A program made the position numbers and the translations under genes. From Clostridia bacterium (GTDB lineage: Bacteria; Bacillota; Clostridia; Christensenellales; Aristaeellaceae), in the NCBI GenBank assembly GCA_017516765.1, contig JAFXBE010000002.1:1-37647 (forward strand): a DNA stretch of 37,647 bases, in the 5' to 3' direction. The notes under the pieces are model-generated. The model did no database searches, was not told the origin of the DNA, and worked only from the letters and a program-made list of their open reading frames with translations. Each line of letters opens with the position of its first letter. Position 1 is the first letter of the stretch. Below are positions 6,804-16,064 of this stretch, in pieces.

Positions 6804-9800
6804 ACCAGATGCCCGTTACTTCCGGAGCGTGTTCTGCCAGTTCCTTGACGGCAGTGGAGAGCATCAGCTTGATACGGTTGAGCTGATTAGCCTCGCTGGA
6901 GCCGGGATCGTAATCCACCGCCACGATATTCGCCCCAGGGTAATGCTGACGCAGGGTTTTGATCACACCCTTGCCCACCACATGATTGGGCAGGCAGGCA
7001 AAGGGCTGGATGCAGATGATGTTATTCACGCCCGTGGTCAGCAGCTCTGCCATTTCACCGGTCAGGAACCAGCCCTCGCCGTACTGATTGCCAAGGGAGA
7101 TAAAGGGCTCGGCCAGAGCTGCGATCTCCCGGATGGGCATGGGCGGTTCGAAATGTCGGCTTTCCTGCAGCGCACGGATGGCTGGCCTGCGGATGGCGTC
7201 GATCAGCCTTGTGCCTCCTTCTGCGATAACAGCAGAGGACAGGGGCTTGCCCAGATACTCATGCTTGAATTTGCCGCTGTACAGGCTGTAATTGAAGAAA
7301 TCCATCAGGTCAGGAACAACAACTTCAGCACCTTCGCTTTCCAGCAGCTGCACCAGATGATTGTTGGCCAAGGGCATGTATTTCACCAGGATCTCGCCCA
7401 CAATGCCCACACGGGGCTTGCGTGCATGGCTGATCGGCAGCGCATCGAAATCGTGTACCAGCCTCTGACAGATCTGCGTGTGGGACAGTTCCGGCTTGTC
7501 TGCCGTCAGGTTCCGTATGCAGATCTCCGTCCACTGGGCTGCAAGCTGATCTGCGCTGCCCTTGACCTTCTCATAGGGGCGCATCCTGTACAGGCAACGC
7601 ATGAGCAGATCTCCGTACACCAGCCCCTTTACTGCCGCAGAGATCAGCGGCCGCGTGGCCTTGAAGCCGGAATGCTTCTCCATGCCGTTCATGTTGATAG
7701 ACAGCACGGGAATGTGGGACATGCCGATCTGATCCAGTGCCCGGCGGATGAAACCCACATAATTGCTTGCACGGCAGCAGCCGCCAGTCTGGGTCATGGC
7801 AAGGGCGAGCTTATTGGTATCATACTTGCCGGACTGTACCGCCTCCATCATCTGCCCGACGGTGATGATAGAGGGATAGCAGGCGTCGTTATTGACGAAT
7901 TTCAGCCCCACATCAATGGCCGAGCGACTGTCGCCATCCAGCATGACCACGTTATAACCAAACTTTTTCAGCACCGGCCCCAGAATACCGAAGTGGATGG
8001 GACTCATATCCGGCGCAAGGATGGTATAGCCGGCCTCAAACATCTCCTTGGTGAATTCCGTGCGCTGGTACTGCGCGGGCGGTGCTGGTGAGAAGGTCTG
8101 CTGCTTTTCCCGCAGCCTGGAAGCTGACAGCAGACTGCGGATGCGGATGCGTGCTGCGCCGAGGTTGTTCACCTCGTCGATTTTCAGCAGCGTATACATC
8201 TTCCCTGCTTTTTCAAGGATATCCGAAACCTGATCGGTGGTGACGGCATCCAGCCCGCAGCCGAAGGAATTGAGCTGGATCAGCTCCAGATCAGCCCTTG
8301 TACAGACGTATTCCGCAGCCCGGTAAAGCCGGGAATGATAAACCCACTGGTCAGTGACGCGCAGAGTATGGGGTACATCACCAGCAGACGGCAGGCTGTC
8401 TTCCGTCAGCACTGCCAAGCCATAGGAGGCGATCATTTCCGGAATGCCATGGTTGATCTCCGGGTCAATATGGTAGGGGCGGCCTGCCAGCACGATTCCC
8501 TTGCTGTGATGCTGTTTCATCCACATCAGGGCGTCTTTACCAGCCTTGCAGATATCTTCCTTTGCTCTGCGCTGTTCCGCCCATGCTGCCGATACGGCTT
8601 TGCGGGTTTCTGAGGCAGGAATGCTGAAGTGCTTCTGGAAGAACTTGGCCAGATTGTCCGCCGCAGTCTTCTCACTGGTCAGTGCCAGGAAAGGCTTGTA
8701 CAGCCTGACATGTCCTGCATGGAGATCCTCCACGTTATTGGCGATGTTCTCCGGGTTGGCGATCACCATGGGACAGTTGTAGTTGTTCTGGGAGGCAGCG
8801 TCTTCCTTGTATTCAAAATACACACTGGGATAGAGGATGCTATCCACCCCATGATCGATCAGCCATTGGATATGCCCGTGGGCCAGCTTGGCAGGATAGC
8901 ACTCACTCTCAGACGGAATGGATTCCATGCCCAGCTCGTAGATGCTCCTGGACGACAGCGGCGACAGCACGACGGAGAAGCCCAGCTTTTTCAGCAGCGT
9001 TGCCCAGAAGGGGTAGTTCTCGTACATGTTCAGCACACGCGGGATACCGATTACACCGCGCCAGGCTTGTGCTTCCGGAAGGGAAGGATAGTCAAATATG
9101 CGCTGCAGCTTATAGGCCATCATATTGGGGGCCTTTGCGCCGCTCTGTTCCTTGCCCAGTGCCTTTTCGCAGCGGTTGCCAGTGATGTGCCTTCGTCCGC
9201 CCGGGAAGGTACTGACAGTCAGCATGCAGCGGTTGGTGCAGCCCTGGCAGCGGGTCGTGCTGCTCTTGTAGTTCATGGACAAAAGCTCGTCCAGGGACAA
9301 CATGGTGGTGGGCTGCCCTTCATAGTGTTCCCGTGCCAGCAGCGCAGCACCGAATGCCCCCATGATGCCGGAAATATCCGGGCAGACGGCATTCAACCCG
9401 GTCAGCTGCTCAAAGGCGCGCAGCACTGCCTTGTTGTGGAAGGTTCCGCCCTGCACCACAACATGCCGCCCAAGCTCCTTTGCATCAGCCAGCTTGATGA
9501 CCTTGTACAGCGCGTTTTTCACCACGGAGTAAGCAAGCCCTGCAGAAATATCCTGCACCGATGCCCCCTGCTTCTGGGCTTGCTTAATGTTGCTGTTCAT
9601 GAACACCGTGCAGCGGGTACCCAGGTCAAGGGGTTCGGGCGCAAAGAGTGCCTCTGCCGCGAAACCCTCAGCGGTGTAGCCCAGGGAATCGGCAAAGTTC
9701 TGTAAAAAGGAGCCGCAGCCGGAGGAGCAGGCCTCGTTGAGCAGCACGGAATCCACCGCACCATTCTTCAGGCGGATGCATTTCATGTCCTGACCGCCGA

Positions 9801-11064
9801 TATCCAGTACACAGTCCACTTTGGGATCGAAGAAGGCTGCAGCGGTGGTGTGGGCAATGGTCTCCACCTCGCCTTCATCAAGGCAGAAGGCGGATTTCAA
9901 CAGGCTCTCACCATAGCCGGTGGAGCAGGAGCGAACGATCCGTACGCCCTCATGGCGCTGTGCTGACAGTTCCTTCAGCGCAGCGCGGGCGGTCTCAATG
10001 GGGTTGCCTTCGTTGCTGGCGTAGAAGGAATACAGCAGCTGCCCCTCGCTGCCGATCAGCGCCACCTTGGTGGTGGTAGAGCCCGCGTCAATGCCCAGGA
10101 AGCAATCGCCCTGATAGTCGGAAAGCTTCTCCTTGCGCACCTGCGCCCGGGCATGGCGTTTGGCAAAGTCGCTGTACTGATCGTGATTATCAAACAGCGC
10201 GGGCAGACGCTTCAGACCCTGGGTCAGCGTCACGCCCTGCTGGAGCCTGTCGATGAGGTGTTCGATGTGCAGCGGCTCCGACACAGCCTCCATGGCCGCG
10301 CCTATGGCCGCAAACAGGTGGCTGTTCTCCGGCATGACGGCAGTTTCCTCCGTCAGGTGCAGTGTGCGGATGAAGGCATTGCGCAGCTCCGGCAGGAAGT
10401 GCAGCGGCCCACCCAGAAACGCCACATGCCCACGAATGGGTTTACCGCAGGCCAACCCGGAGATCGTCTGATTGACCACCGCCTGAAAAATGGAAGCAGC
10501 CAGATCCTCCCGGGCTGCGCCTTCGTTGATCAACGGCTGAATGTCCGTCTTGGCAAACACGCCGCAGCGGGCGGCAATGGGGTAGATCTGCCGGTAAGAG
10601 GCAGCCAGTTCATTCAGTCCGGCTGCATCCGTTTTGAGCAGCGAAGCCATCTGGTCGATGAACGCACCGGTGCCGCCTGCACACACACCGTTCATGCGCT
10701 CCTCAAGCCCGCCGGTAAAATAGATGATCTTAGCGTCCTCGCCGCCAAGCTCAATGGCCACGTCGGTCTGAGGAGCATGGGCCTTCAGGGCGGCGGCAAC
10801 TGCCACCACCTCCTGCACAAAGGGAACATGCAGCGCCTCTGCCAGCGACAGCGAACCGGAGCCGGTCATGCTCAGGGCAAGGCGGCAGCCGGGAAACTGT
10901 TCACGCACATCCTTCAATAGCTCCAAAAGTGCCTCCTGTGTGTGGGCGCGGTGTCGGCGGTAATCGCTGAAAAGCAGCTGCCCTTGTTCATCTGTGAGAA
11001 CGATCTTGATCGTCGTGGAACCAATGTCGATCCCAGCGCGATAGGTTACATTCGTGCTTTGCAT
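6793..11064 (-). CDS. Fused acyl-CoA dehydratase activase / dehydratase-like ATP-driven reductase
   Basis: A 1423-residue cytoplasmic iron-sulfur protein. Residues about 10-265 and 320-585 are two BcrA/BadF-type ATPase domains (GIDIGSTT, then GIDAGSTTTK). Each keeps its two cluster cysteines: C128 (NGVCAGGTG) and C167 (RCGVFAK); C446 (NEACSSGCG) and C485 (TRCTVFM). A Cys motif follows (C606, C609, C613, C632), then a DUF2229-like region, then a C-terminal part like the HgdB subunit, with NDACYPS, GGCCRASN and CLPNHVVGKG. Family members use ATP to push electrons to very low potential. Substrate unknown. The ribosome site overlaps the flavodoxin-like stop, so the two are coupled. Confidence 0.88.
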   Translation of the reverse strand: MQSTNVTYRAGIDIGSTTIKIVLTDEQGQLLFSDYRRHRAHTQEALLELLKDVREQFPGCRLALSMTGSGSLSLAEALHVPFVQEVVAVAAALKAHAPQTDVAIELGGEDAKIIYFTGGLEERMNGVCAGGTGAFIDQMASLLKTDAAGLNELAASYRQIYPIAARCGVFAKTDIQPLINEGAAREDLAASIFQAVVNQTISGLACGKPIRGHVAFLGGPLHFLPELRNAFIRTLHLTEETAVMPENSHLFAAIGAAMEAVSEPLHIEHLIDRLQQGVTLTQGLKRLPALFDNHDQYSDFAKRHARAQVRKEKLSDYQGDCFLGIDAGSTTTKVALIGSEGQLLYSFYASNEGNPIETARAALKELSAQRHEGVRIVRSCSTGYGESLLKSAFCLDEGEVETIAHTTAAAFFDPKVDCVLDIGGQDMKCIRLKNGAVDSVLLNEACSSGCGSFLQNFADSLGYTAEGFAAEALFAPEPLDLGTRCTVFMNSNIKQAQKQGASVQDISAGLAYSVVKNALYKVIKLADAKELGRHVVVQGGTFHNKAVLRAFEQLTGLNAVCPDISGIMGAFGAALLAREHYEGQPTTMLSLDELLSMNYKSSTTRCQGCTNRCMLTVSTFPGGRRHITGNRCEKALGKEQSGAKAPNMMAYKLQRIFDYPSLPEAQAWRGVIGIPRVLNMYENYPFWATLLKKLGFSVVLSPLSSRSIYELGMESIPSESECYPAKLAHGHIQWLIDHGVDSILYPSVYFEYKEDAASQNNYNCPMVIANPENIANNVEDLHAGHVRLYKPFLALTSEKTAADNLAKFFQKHFSIPASETRKAVSAAWAEQRRAKEDICKAGKDALMWMKQHHSKGIVLAGRPYHIDPEINHGIPEMIASYGLAVLTEDSLPSAGDVPHTLRVTDQWVYHSRLYRAAEYVCTRADLELIQLNSFGCGLDAVTTDQVSDILEKAGKMYTLLKIDEVNNLGAARIRIRSLLSASRLREKQQTFSPAPPAQYQRTEFTKEMFEAGYTILAPDMSPIHFGILGPVLKKFGYNVVMLDGDSRSAIDVGLKFVNNDACYPSIITVGQMMEAVQSGKYDTNKLALAMTQTGGCCRASNYVGFIRRALDQIGMSHIPVLSINMNGMEKHSGFKATRPLISAAVKGLVYGDLLMRCLYRMRPYEKVKGSADQLAAQWTEICIRNLTADKPELSHTQICQRLVHDFDALPISHARKPRVGIVGEILVKYMPLANNHLVQLLESEGAEVVVPDLMDFFNYSLYSGKFKHEYLGKPLSSAVIAEGGTRLIDAIRRPAIRALQESRHFEPPMPIREIAALAEPFISLGNQYGEGWFLTGEMAELLTTGVNNIICIQPFACLPNHVVGKGVIKTLRQHYPGANIVAVDYDPGSSEANQLNRIKLMLSTAVKELAEHAPEVTGIWYEN

Positions 11065-11072
11065 TCTTTACC

Positions 11073-11585
11073 TCAATGCTGCTTCAGTGCGTTTTTCATG
11101 AAATTGCAGGCATCCTGCAGCTCCTGTGTATTCGGATGACCCTGAGAATAGGCATAGAGCTGCCTGATGTTTTGCAGCGCACCCTCGTCGCCGGAATCGG
11201 AAAGGCAGGAACGAAAATGCGTGTACCCTTCCGGGGATATCTCGCCCTGGCAAAGGTGCATCCCAAGGTACTCGCAGGAATCCGACAGGAAAGAGGCGGC
11301 CACCGCTTCGATCCTTTTCTGATAGCCATCTACGGCGGCCAGGCCGCCTGTGGCGAACAGCATCACCTTCTTGTCCTCCAGCGTTTCCATCCACTCCAGC
11401 AGCGCATAGGGACAAGCTCCGTGCCGCACACAAAAACCGACCAGATAGACATCAGCGTCATCGGAGGGTGTTTCCATCTCGAAGTTGATAAGTCTGCACG
11501 GCTGCGGTGATACGGCTTCTGCCAGTGCCTGTGCGACCTTCTTTGTGCAGCCGCTTGTACTGATGTAGACGATCTCGTATTTCAT
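11073..11585 (-). CDS. Flavodoxin-like protein
   Basis: A 170-residue protein starting MKYEIVYISTSGCTKKVAQALA. This is the flavodoxin layout, in which a first beta strand runs into the phosphate-binding loop of FMN (here STSGCTKK). VYLVGFCVRHG and VMLFATGG fit the later strands near the isoalloxazine ring. The C-terminal 60 residues are helical. I chose the ATG at 11585 behind GGGAGG. It is the first gene of the leftward operon and ends 8 bases before the reductase start. Role by inference: electron donor to the reductase. FMN binding is not proven, since the loop is not the classical T/S-x-T-G-x-T. Confidence 0.78.
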   Translation of the reverse strand: MKYEIVYISTSGCTKKVAQALAEAVSPQPCRLINFEMETPSDDADVYLVGFCVRHGACPYALLEWMETLEDKKVMLFATGGLAAVDGYQKRIEAVAASFLSDSCEYLGMHLCQGEISPEGYTHFRSCLSDSGDEGALQNIRQLYAYSQGHPNTQELQDACNFMKNALKQH

Positions 11586-11632
11586 CGGTTTTCCTCCCGA
11601 CATAAAGATGTGGTACAGGGGTAAGCAGTGCC

Positions 11633-11665
11633 ATCTTAGGTAAGAAAACAAAACTGAAAATAAAC
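11633..11665 (-). promoter_or_regulatory. Response-regulator site and promoter of the reductase operon
   Basis: On the minus strand GTTTATTTTCAGTTTT (11665-11650) has two GTTT half-sites 11 bp apart. TAAGAT at 11638-11633 lies 11 bases further, in the -10 position. This is one of five such sites in the element and the mirror of the one at 11686. Confidence 0.75.
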
Positions 11666-11685
11666 TCAGACGACCTCGCTGCAAA

Positions 11686-11718
11686 GTTTATCTTCAGTTT
11701 ACATGCCAATTCTACAAT
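11686..11718 (+). promoter_or_regulatory. Response-regulator site and promoter of the two-component operon
   Basis: GTTTATCTTCAGTTTA at 11686-11701, an 11-base gap, then TACAAT at 11713-11718. It faces its mirror at 11650-11665, so one regulator could control both directions and itself. Confidence 0.78.
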
Positions 11719-11736
11719 GATCATGAGGTGATCTGT

Positions 11737-12411
11737 ATGTTTCACATTATGGTTGTGGATGATGATAAAAACACGCGGTTGTATATGAAGGCGCTGCTGC
11801 TGGACGCAGGGTATAAGGTCTCTCTGGCACAGAATGGTCTGGAAGCGCTGGATGTGATGGAGCATGAACACATTGATCTGGCTGTACTGGACGTGATGAT
11901 GCCGCAGATGGATGGCTATCAATTCACAGAGGAGCTGCGCAGCGGCAACAGCAATCTGCCCGTCCTGATGGTCACAGCCAAGCAGCTGCCCGCAGACAGG
12001 AAACAGGCCTATCAGGTCGGCACGAATGATTTCATGACCAAGCCGGTGGACGGCGAGGAGCTGCTGCTGAGGATCAAAAACCTGCTGCACATGGCCAAGA
12101 TCGCCAGCGACAGGGAGCTTCACATTGGCGATATCGTTCTGCGCTATGACGAATTGAGCGTAAGTCGCCACGGTGAAACCATAGTGCTGCCGCAAAAGGA
12201 ATTCCAGCTGCTTTTCAAACTCCTGTCCTATCCGGGAAAGATATTCACCCGCATCGACCTGATGGATGACATCTGGGGGGCGAATTCTGAAACGGGTTGG
12301 GAAACGGTGACGGTGCACATCGGCCGCCTCCGCAAACGCTTTGAGGGCTGGACTGAGTTCGAGATCGTGTCTGTTCGCGGTCTGGGGTATAAGGCGGTAA
12401 AGCACGTATGA
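11737..12411 (+). CDS. OmpR/PhoB-family response regulator
   Basis: A 224-residue DNA-binding regulator. The receiver domain (residues 1-115) keeps the acidic pair D9/D10, phosphoacceptor D52 (AVLDVMMPQMDG), T80 and K102 (FMTKP). A winged-helix output domain fills the C-terminus, with TVTVHIGRLRKRFEG as recognition helix region and VRGLGYKA as the wing. I chose the ATG at 11737 because GAGGTG lies 6 bases before it; a GTG at 11728 lies inside that site. It overlaps the kinase start by four bases (ATGA). OmpR-type regulators bind direct repeats spaced 11 bp, which matches the five sites in this element. Confidence 0.93.
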   Translation: MFHIMVVDDDKNTRLYMKALLLDAGYKVSLAQNGLEALDVMEHEHIDLAVLDVMMPQMDGYQFTEELRSGNSNLPVLMVTAKQLPADRKQAYQVGTNDFMTKPVDGEELLLRIKNLLHMAKIASDRELHIGDIVLRYDELSVSRHGETIVLPQKEFQLLFKLLSYPGKIFTRIDLMDDIWGANSETGWETVTVHIGRLRKRFEGWTEFEIVSVRGLGYKAVKHV

Positions 12412-13466
12412 GAAAAAGAACGCTCCGGGCAGCTGGTTCCATCCGAAAAACCTTCACTTTGTGGTTTATCGTGATCATTGCCATCAGCGTCGGATTTTTT
12501 GCAGGCGTTGAGCTGGTGCTGGCCCGGCTGGGACTCCTTGGCGAGCTGGACACAATGGGCAAGGCCATTCCTGTCATCCTCAGCTCGCTGCTGATTCTTC
12601 CCTTTGGCATTGGTACTGCCATTTTCGCACTTCGATTTCCCATGCGGCCGGTCAGGCAGCTGCTGCACGGCATGAACCGCCTTGCTGAGGGACACTTTGA
12701 GGAGCGGTTGGACTTCGGTGATGTCGGCCCCATGAAGGAGCTTGCTGATACCTTCAACACCCTTGCCGGAGAATTACAAAATACAGAGATGCTTCGGTCG
12801 GATTTCGTCAACAACTTCTCCCACGAATTCAAAACACCCATCGTGTCCATCCACGGTTTTGCACAGCTACTTCAGAAAGGGCAGAACCTTACCGATGACC
12901 AGCGGGAATATGTGGATGTGATCGCTGATGAATCCATGCGTCTGGCATACATGGCCACCAATGTGCTGAATCTGACGAAGATTGAGAATCAGAGCATCCT
13001 GACCAATGCTGTCGAATTCAACCTCTCTGAACAGCTCCGCAAATGTATTCTGCTGCTGGAAAAGAAATGGGCAGAAAAGGAACTGTCCTTTGCAGCAGAG
13101 TTCGGCGAGCATTTTGTTCGGGCGGATCAGGAGCTGCTCAAGCAGGTCTGGCTGAATCTCCTGGACAATGCCATCAAGTTTTCGCCTTGCAGCAGCGAGA
13201 TCAGTGTTGAGATCTGCCGGATCAGCGAAGGGACACAGATCACTGTCGCCAACCATGGGCCGATGATCACCCAGGACGAGCAGAAGCGGCTTTACGACAA
13301 GTTCTGGCAGGGCGACACCTCCCATGCCGCCCAGGGGACGGGCATCGGTCTTTCGGTGGTGAAGAAGATCGTGGAGCTGCACAAGGGCTCCATCGCTGTC
13401 CGCAGCAACGAGCAAGAAACAGCCTTCATTGTTACGCTGCCCGATCAGACAGCCGTGCAGGAATAA
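12408..13466 (+). CDS. Sensor histidine kinase
   Basis: A 352-residue membrane sensor kinase. Two transmembrane segments (about 17-39 and 53-75) enclose only a short external loop, so it may sense the membrane or an internal signal rather than a large ligand. A HAMP linker follows (FPMRPVRQLLHGMNRLAEG). The dimerization domain has His139 in NFSHEFKTPI. The ATPase domain has an N box (NLLDNAIKF, N254) and GTGIGLSVVKK near 310. It is translationally coupled to the response regulator. A terminator follows at 13471. Confidence 0.93.
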   Translation: MRKRTLRAAGSIRKTFTLWFIVIIAISVGFFAGVELVLARLGLLGELDTMGKAIPVILSSLLILPFGIGTAIFALRFPMRPVRQLLHGMNRLAEGHFEERLDFGDVGPMKELADTFNTLAGELQNTEMLRSDFVNNFSHEFKTPIVSIHGFAQLLQKGQNLTDDQREYVDVIADESMRLAYMATNVLNLTKIENQSILTNAVEFNLSEQLRKCILLLEKKWAEKELSFAAEFGEHFVRADQELLKQVWLNLLDNAIKFSPCSSEISVEICRISEGTQITVANHGPMITQDEQKRLYDKFWQGDTSHAAQGTGIGLSVVKKIVELHKGSIAVRSNEQETAFIVTLPDQTAVQE

Positions 13467-13470
13467 AGTG

Positions 13471-13499
13471 AACCCCGGCATGTTGGCATGCCGGGGTTT
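13471..13499 (+). terminator. Terminator of the two-component operon
   Basis: A perfect stem CCCCGGCATG/CATGCCGGGG with a TTGG loop followed by TTTC. The TTT is shared with the first half-site of the operator at 13496. Confidence 0.75.
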
Positions 13500-13528
13500 C
13501 GATTCAGTTTAGATTGATCTTCTATTTT
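13496..13528 (+). promoter_or_regulatory. Orphan response-regulator site with -10 box
   Basis: GTTTCGATTCAGTTTA at 13496-13511 and TATTTT at 13523-13528, 11 bases apart, the same layout as the other four sites. No plus-strand gene follows: the next gene is the convergent TetR at 13612. The transcript would be a short RNA or antisense to that gene. Confidence 0.6.
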
Positions 13529-13611
13529 TGTTTCCGCGCTGCTGCCGCGGCATTCCTGCATGATACGAGAAATGCCACGAACCGCGATGCAGCCAGGGCA
13601 TGAACACGTTG

Positions 13612-14136
13612 TCAGAAGCTGGTGATGAATGTCATGATGTAGTTGATCATTTCCTCCGGGGTTTCCTGCATACCGTCATCCATCCATTTTTTTGCGATGT
13701 TGTTGATTAGCCCCATTTTGCCAAAAGCGGTGTACTTCTCGTGCAGCGTGGTCTTCGGCAGCTGCTTTTCCTGCAGCTGCATTTTCTGATCCATCCGCGA
13801 AAACAGCACTGCTGCATTTTTTGAATGAATGGCGGCCATTTTACGCTGATTTCTGGAAAACCGATAGAAATACTCAAACAGGAATTCACGCCACCGGCGT
13901 TCATCACGGCTGGTAAGTGCCGGCAGGATATCCTCCATGAATTCATGGGACAGGTCATCGATGATATAGTCGATAACGTCGCTGACCGAATTGAAATTGC
14001 GATAAAACGAGGCTCTGGCCACCTGGGCGGTATTGACGATTTCTGTGACTGTAATGTCCATATACATCTTCTCGGTCATCAGATCCATCAGCGCATTGGC
14101 GATATTCTGTCTGACTGACATTTCCTTGCTGGCCAT
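13612..14136 (-). CDS. TetR/AcrR family repressor
   Basis: A 174-residue regulator. The N-terminal helix-turn-helix (ITVTEIVNTAQVARASFYRNFNSVSDVI, about residues 28-56) is typical of TetR proteins, and the C-terminal helical domain is of the ligand-binding type. It is divergent from a two-gene ABC exporter. A perfect 17-bp palindrome lies between them at 14218-14234, and a half-site (GATACAA) overlaps the bases just before its own start codon, so it likely represses both the exporter and itself. The ligand is probably an exporter substrate. GGAAG serves as ribosome site. Confidence 0.88.
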   Translation of the reverse strand: MASKEMSVRQNIANALMDLMTEKMYMDITVTEIVNTAQVARASFYRNFNSVSDVIDYIIDDLSHEFMEDILPALTSRDERRWREFLFEYFYRFSRNQRKMAAIHSKNAAVLFSRMDQKMQLQEKQLPKTTLHEKYTAFGKMGLINNIAKKWMDDGMQETPEEMINYIMTFITSF

Positions 14137-14178
14137 GATACAAACTTCCCTTGTTTTGTTTCATTTTGACCGCAAAGG

Positions 14179-14207
14179 TTGACAGCCCTGCAGCCTTCGA
14201 ATATACT
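14179..14207 (+). promoter_or_regulatory. Promoter of the ABC exporter operon
   Basis: TTGACA at 14179-14184, 17-bp spacer, TATACT at 14202-14207. Confidence 0.85.
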
Positions 14208-14217
14208 GTACCACCGA

Positions 14218-14256
14218 TGATACAATTTGTATCATTTGCAATATGGATTGTATCAT
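14218..14256. promoter_or_regulatory. TetR operator
   Basis: TGATACAATTTGTATCA at 14218-14234 is a perfect palindrome about 10 bp after the -10 box, where a bound repressor would block transcription. A second half-site, ATTGTATCAT, lies at 14247-14256. Confidence 0.8.
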
Positions 14257-14291
14257 CCTCAAAGCATCATGTCAAGAGAAAGGATGTCATT

Positions 14292-16064
14292 ATGCTGAAA
14301 CTGCTGAAGTACCTGAAGAAAAGAGAATGGATTTTCGCCCTGTGCGGCGTGATATTCATCATCGCTCAGGTCTGGCTGGATCTGAAAATGCCGGACTACA
14401 TGAATATCATCACGCAGATCGCCCAGGGCGGCATCAATGCAGAAACCGGCGCGCCCTATGAGTTGGCCGACATCTGGTTAAACGGTGGATATATGCTGCT
14501 GTGTGCGCTGGGCAGCATGGTCTGTTCCATCGTCACAAGCTACTTTATTGTGAACGTGGCGGCCAATTTTTCCTCCCGCCTGCGTGAAAGCCTGTACACC
14601 AAAGTGCAGCAGTTCTCCATGTCGGAGATCAACAAGTTCTCCACGGCGTCGCTGATCACCCGTTCCACCAACGACGTGCAGCAGGTTCAGATGCTTCTGA
14701 CTATGGGGCTGCAGATGATGATCAAAGCGCCTGTCACCGCCGTGTGGGCGATCACAAAGATTGCAGGCAAGCAGTGGCAGTGGTCCGCTGCCGTGGCGGT
14801 AGCCGTTGTTCTGCTGCTGGCCATGATCGTCACCATTATGCTTCTGGTCAACAAGCGCTTCAAAAAGATGCAGCGCCTGACTGACCAGCTTAATCAGGTG
14901 ACCCGTGAGAACCTGACGGGCATCCGTGTGGTGCGCGCCTACAATGCCGAGGGCTTCCAGCAGAACAAGTTTGAAGCTGTCAGCAATGAATTCACCAACA
15001 ATCAGCTTTTCACCGGGCGCATCATGTCGGTGATGAATCCTGTGATGTCCATGGTGATGAACGGCATTTCCCTGGCCATTTACTGGATCGGCGCGATCAT
15101 CATCAATCAGGCTGCCCTGCCCGAGGTTCCCGGGCTGTTCGGCGATATGGTGGTGTTCATGTCCTATGGCATGCAGATCATCGCATCCTTCATGATGCTG
15201 GCAATGATGTTCATGATCATGCCCCGCGCAATGGTATCTGTCAACCGTATCAACGAGGTATTGGACACCAAAGAGCTGATCGCCGACGGCAAGGGCGTTG
15301 CCCACACCAGCGAGACCGGCACGGTGGAGTTCAGAAATGTTTCCTTCCGCTATCCTGACGGACAGAAAAACGTGCTGACGGATATCAGCTTCCAGGCAAA
15401 GAAAGGGCAAACCGTCGCCTTCATCGGCGCGACAGGCTGCGGCAAATCCACCATCGTCAATCTGGCGTCCCGCTTTTATGATGTGACCGCGGGACAGGTG
15501 CTGGTGGACGGCCATGATGTACGGGAATACAGAAAGCACGAGCTTGCCCGGAAGATCGGCTATGTGTCCCAGAAGGCGGTGCTGTTCAGCGGCGACATCC
15601 GCGAGAACGTGAACTTCGGCGACAACAACGCCAGTGAGGAGACCATTGAAAAGGCTGTCGAGATCGCCCAGAGCACCGGCTTTGTGGATGCGCAGAAGGG
15701 CGGCCTGGACGGACATGTGGCCCAGGGCGGCACCAACTTCTCCGGCGGCCAGAAGCAGCGCCTGTCCATTGCCCGCGCTGTGGCACGTCAGGCGGAGATC
15801 TACATCTTTGATGATACATTTTCTGCCCTGGACTACAAAACCGACCGCGAGCTGCGCAGCGCACTGAAGGCTGAAATGAAGGACAGCACCTGCCTGATCG
15901 TTGCGCAGCGCATCGGTACGATCATCGACGCGGATCTGATCCTTGTGCTGGAGAACGGCTGCGTCGTCGGTCAGGGCACACACAAGGAGCTGCTGGAAAG
16001 CTGTGATGCTTACCGCGAGATTGCCCAGAGTCAGCTCAGCGAGGAGGAATTGCTCAATGCCTAA
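14292..16064 (+). CDS. ABC exporter half-transporter (degenerate-site subunit)
   Basis: A 590-residue fused permease-ATPase. Six membrane helices (residues 1-320) precede the nucleotide-binding domain. This has Walker A GATGCGKST at 379-387, signature FSGGQ near 483, and Walker B IYIFDD at 503-508 with Asp instead of the catalytic Glu. Gln replaces His in the switch (VAQR). These changes match the weak-site subunit of heterodimeric exporters such as TM287/288 and LmrCD. I chose the ATG at 14292 behind AAAGGATG; the frame is open further upstream but that crosses the promoter and operator. It overlaps the next gene by 8 bases. Probable role: export of a drug or lipid-like molecule. Confidence 0.93.
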   Translation: MLKLLKYLKKREWIFALCGVIFIIAQVWLDLKMPDYMNIITQIAQGGINAETGAPYELADIWLNGGYMLLCALGSMVCSIVTSYFIVNVAANFSSRLRESLYTKVQQFSMSEINKFSTASLITRSTNDVQQVQMLLTMGLQMMIKAPVTAVWAITKIAGKQWQWSAAVAVAVVLLLAMIVTIMLLVNKRFKKMQRLTDQLNQVTRENLTGIRVVRAYNAEGFQQNKFEAVSNEFTNNQLFTGRIMSVMNPVMSMVMNGISLAIYWIGAIIINQAALPEVPGLFGDMVVFMSYGMQIIASFMMLAMMFMIMPRAMVSVNRINEVLDTKELIADGKGVAHTSETGTVEFRNVSFRYPDGQKNVLTDISFQAKKGQTVAFIGATGCGKSTIVNLASRFYDVTAGQVLVDGHDVREYRKHELARKIGYVSQKAVLFSGDIRENVNFGDNNASEETIEKAVEIAQSTGFVDAQKGGLDGHVAQGGTNFSGGQKQRLSIARAVARQAEIYIFDDTFSALDYKTDRELRSALKAEMKDSTCLIVAQRIGTIIDADLILVLENGCVVGQGTHKELLESCDAYREIAQSQLSEEELLNA

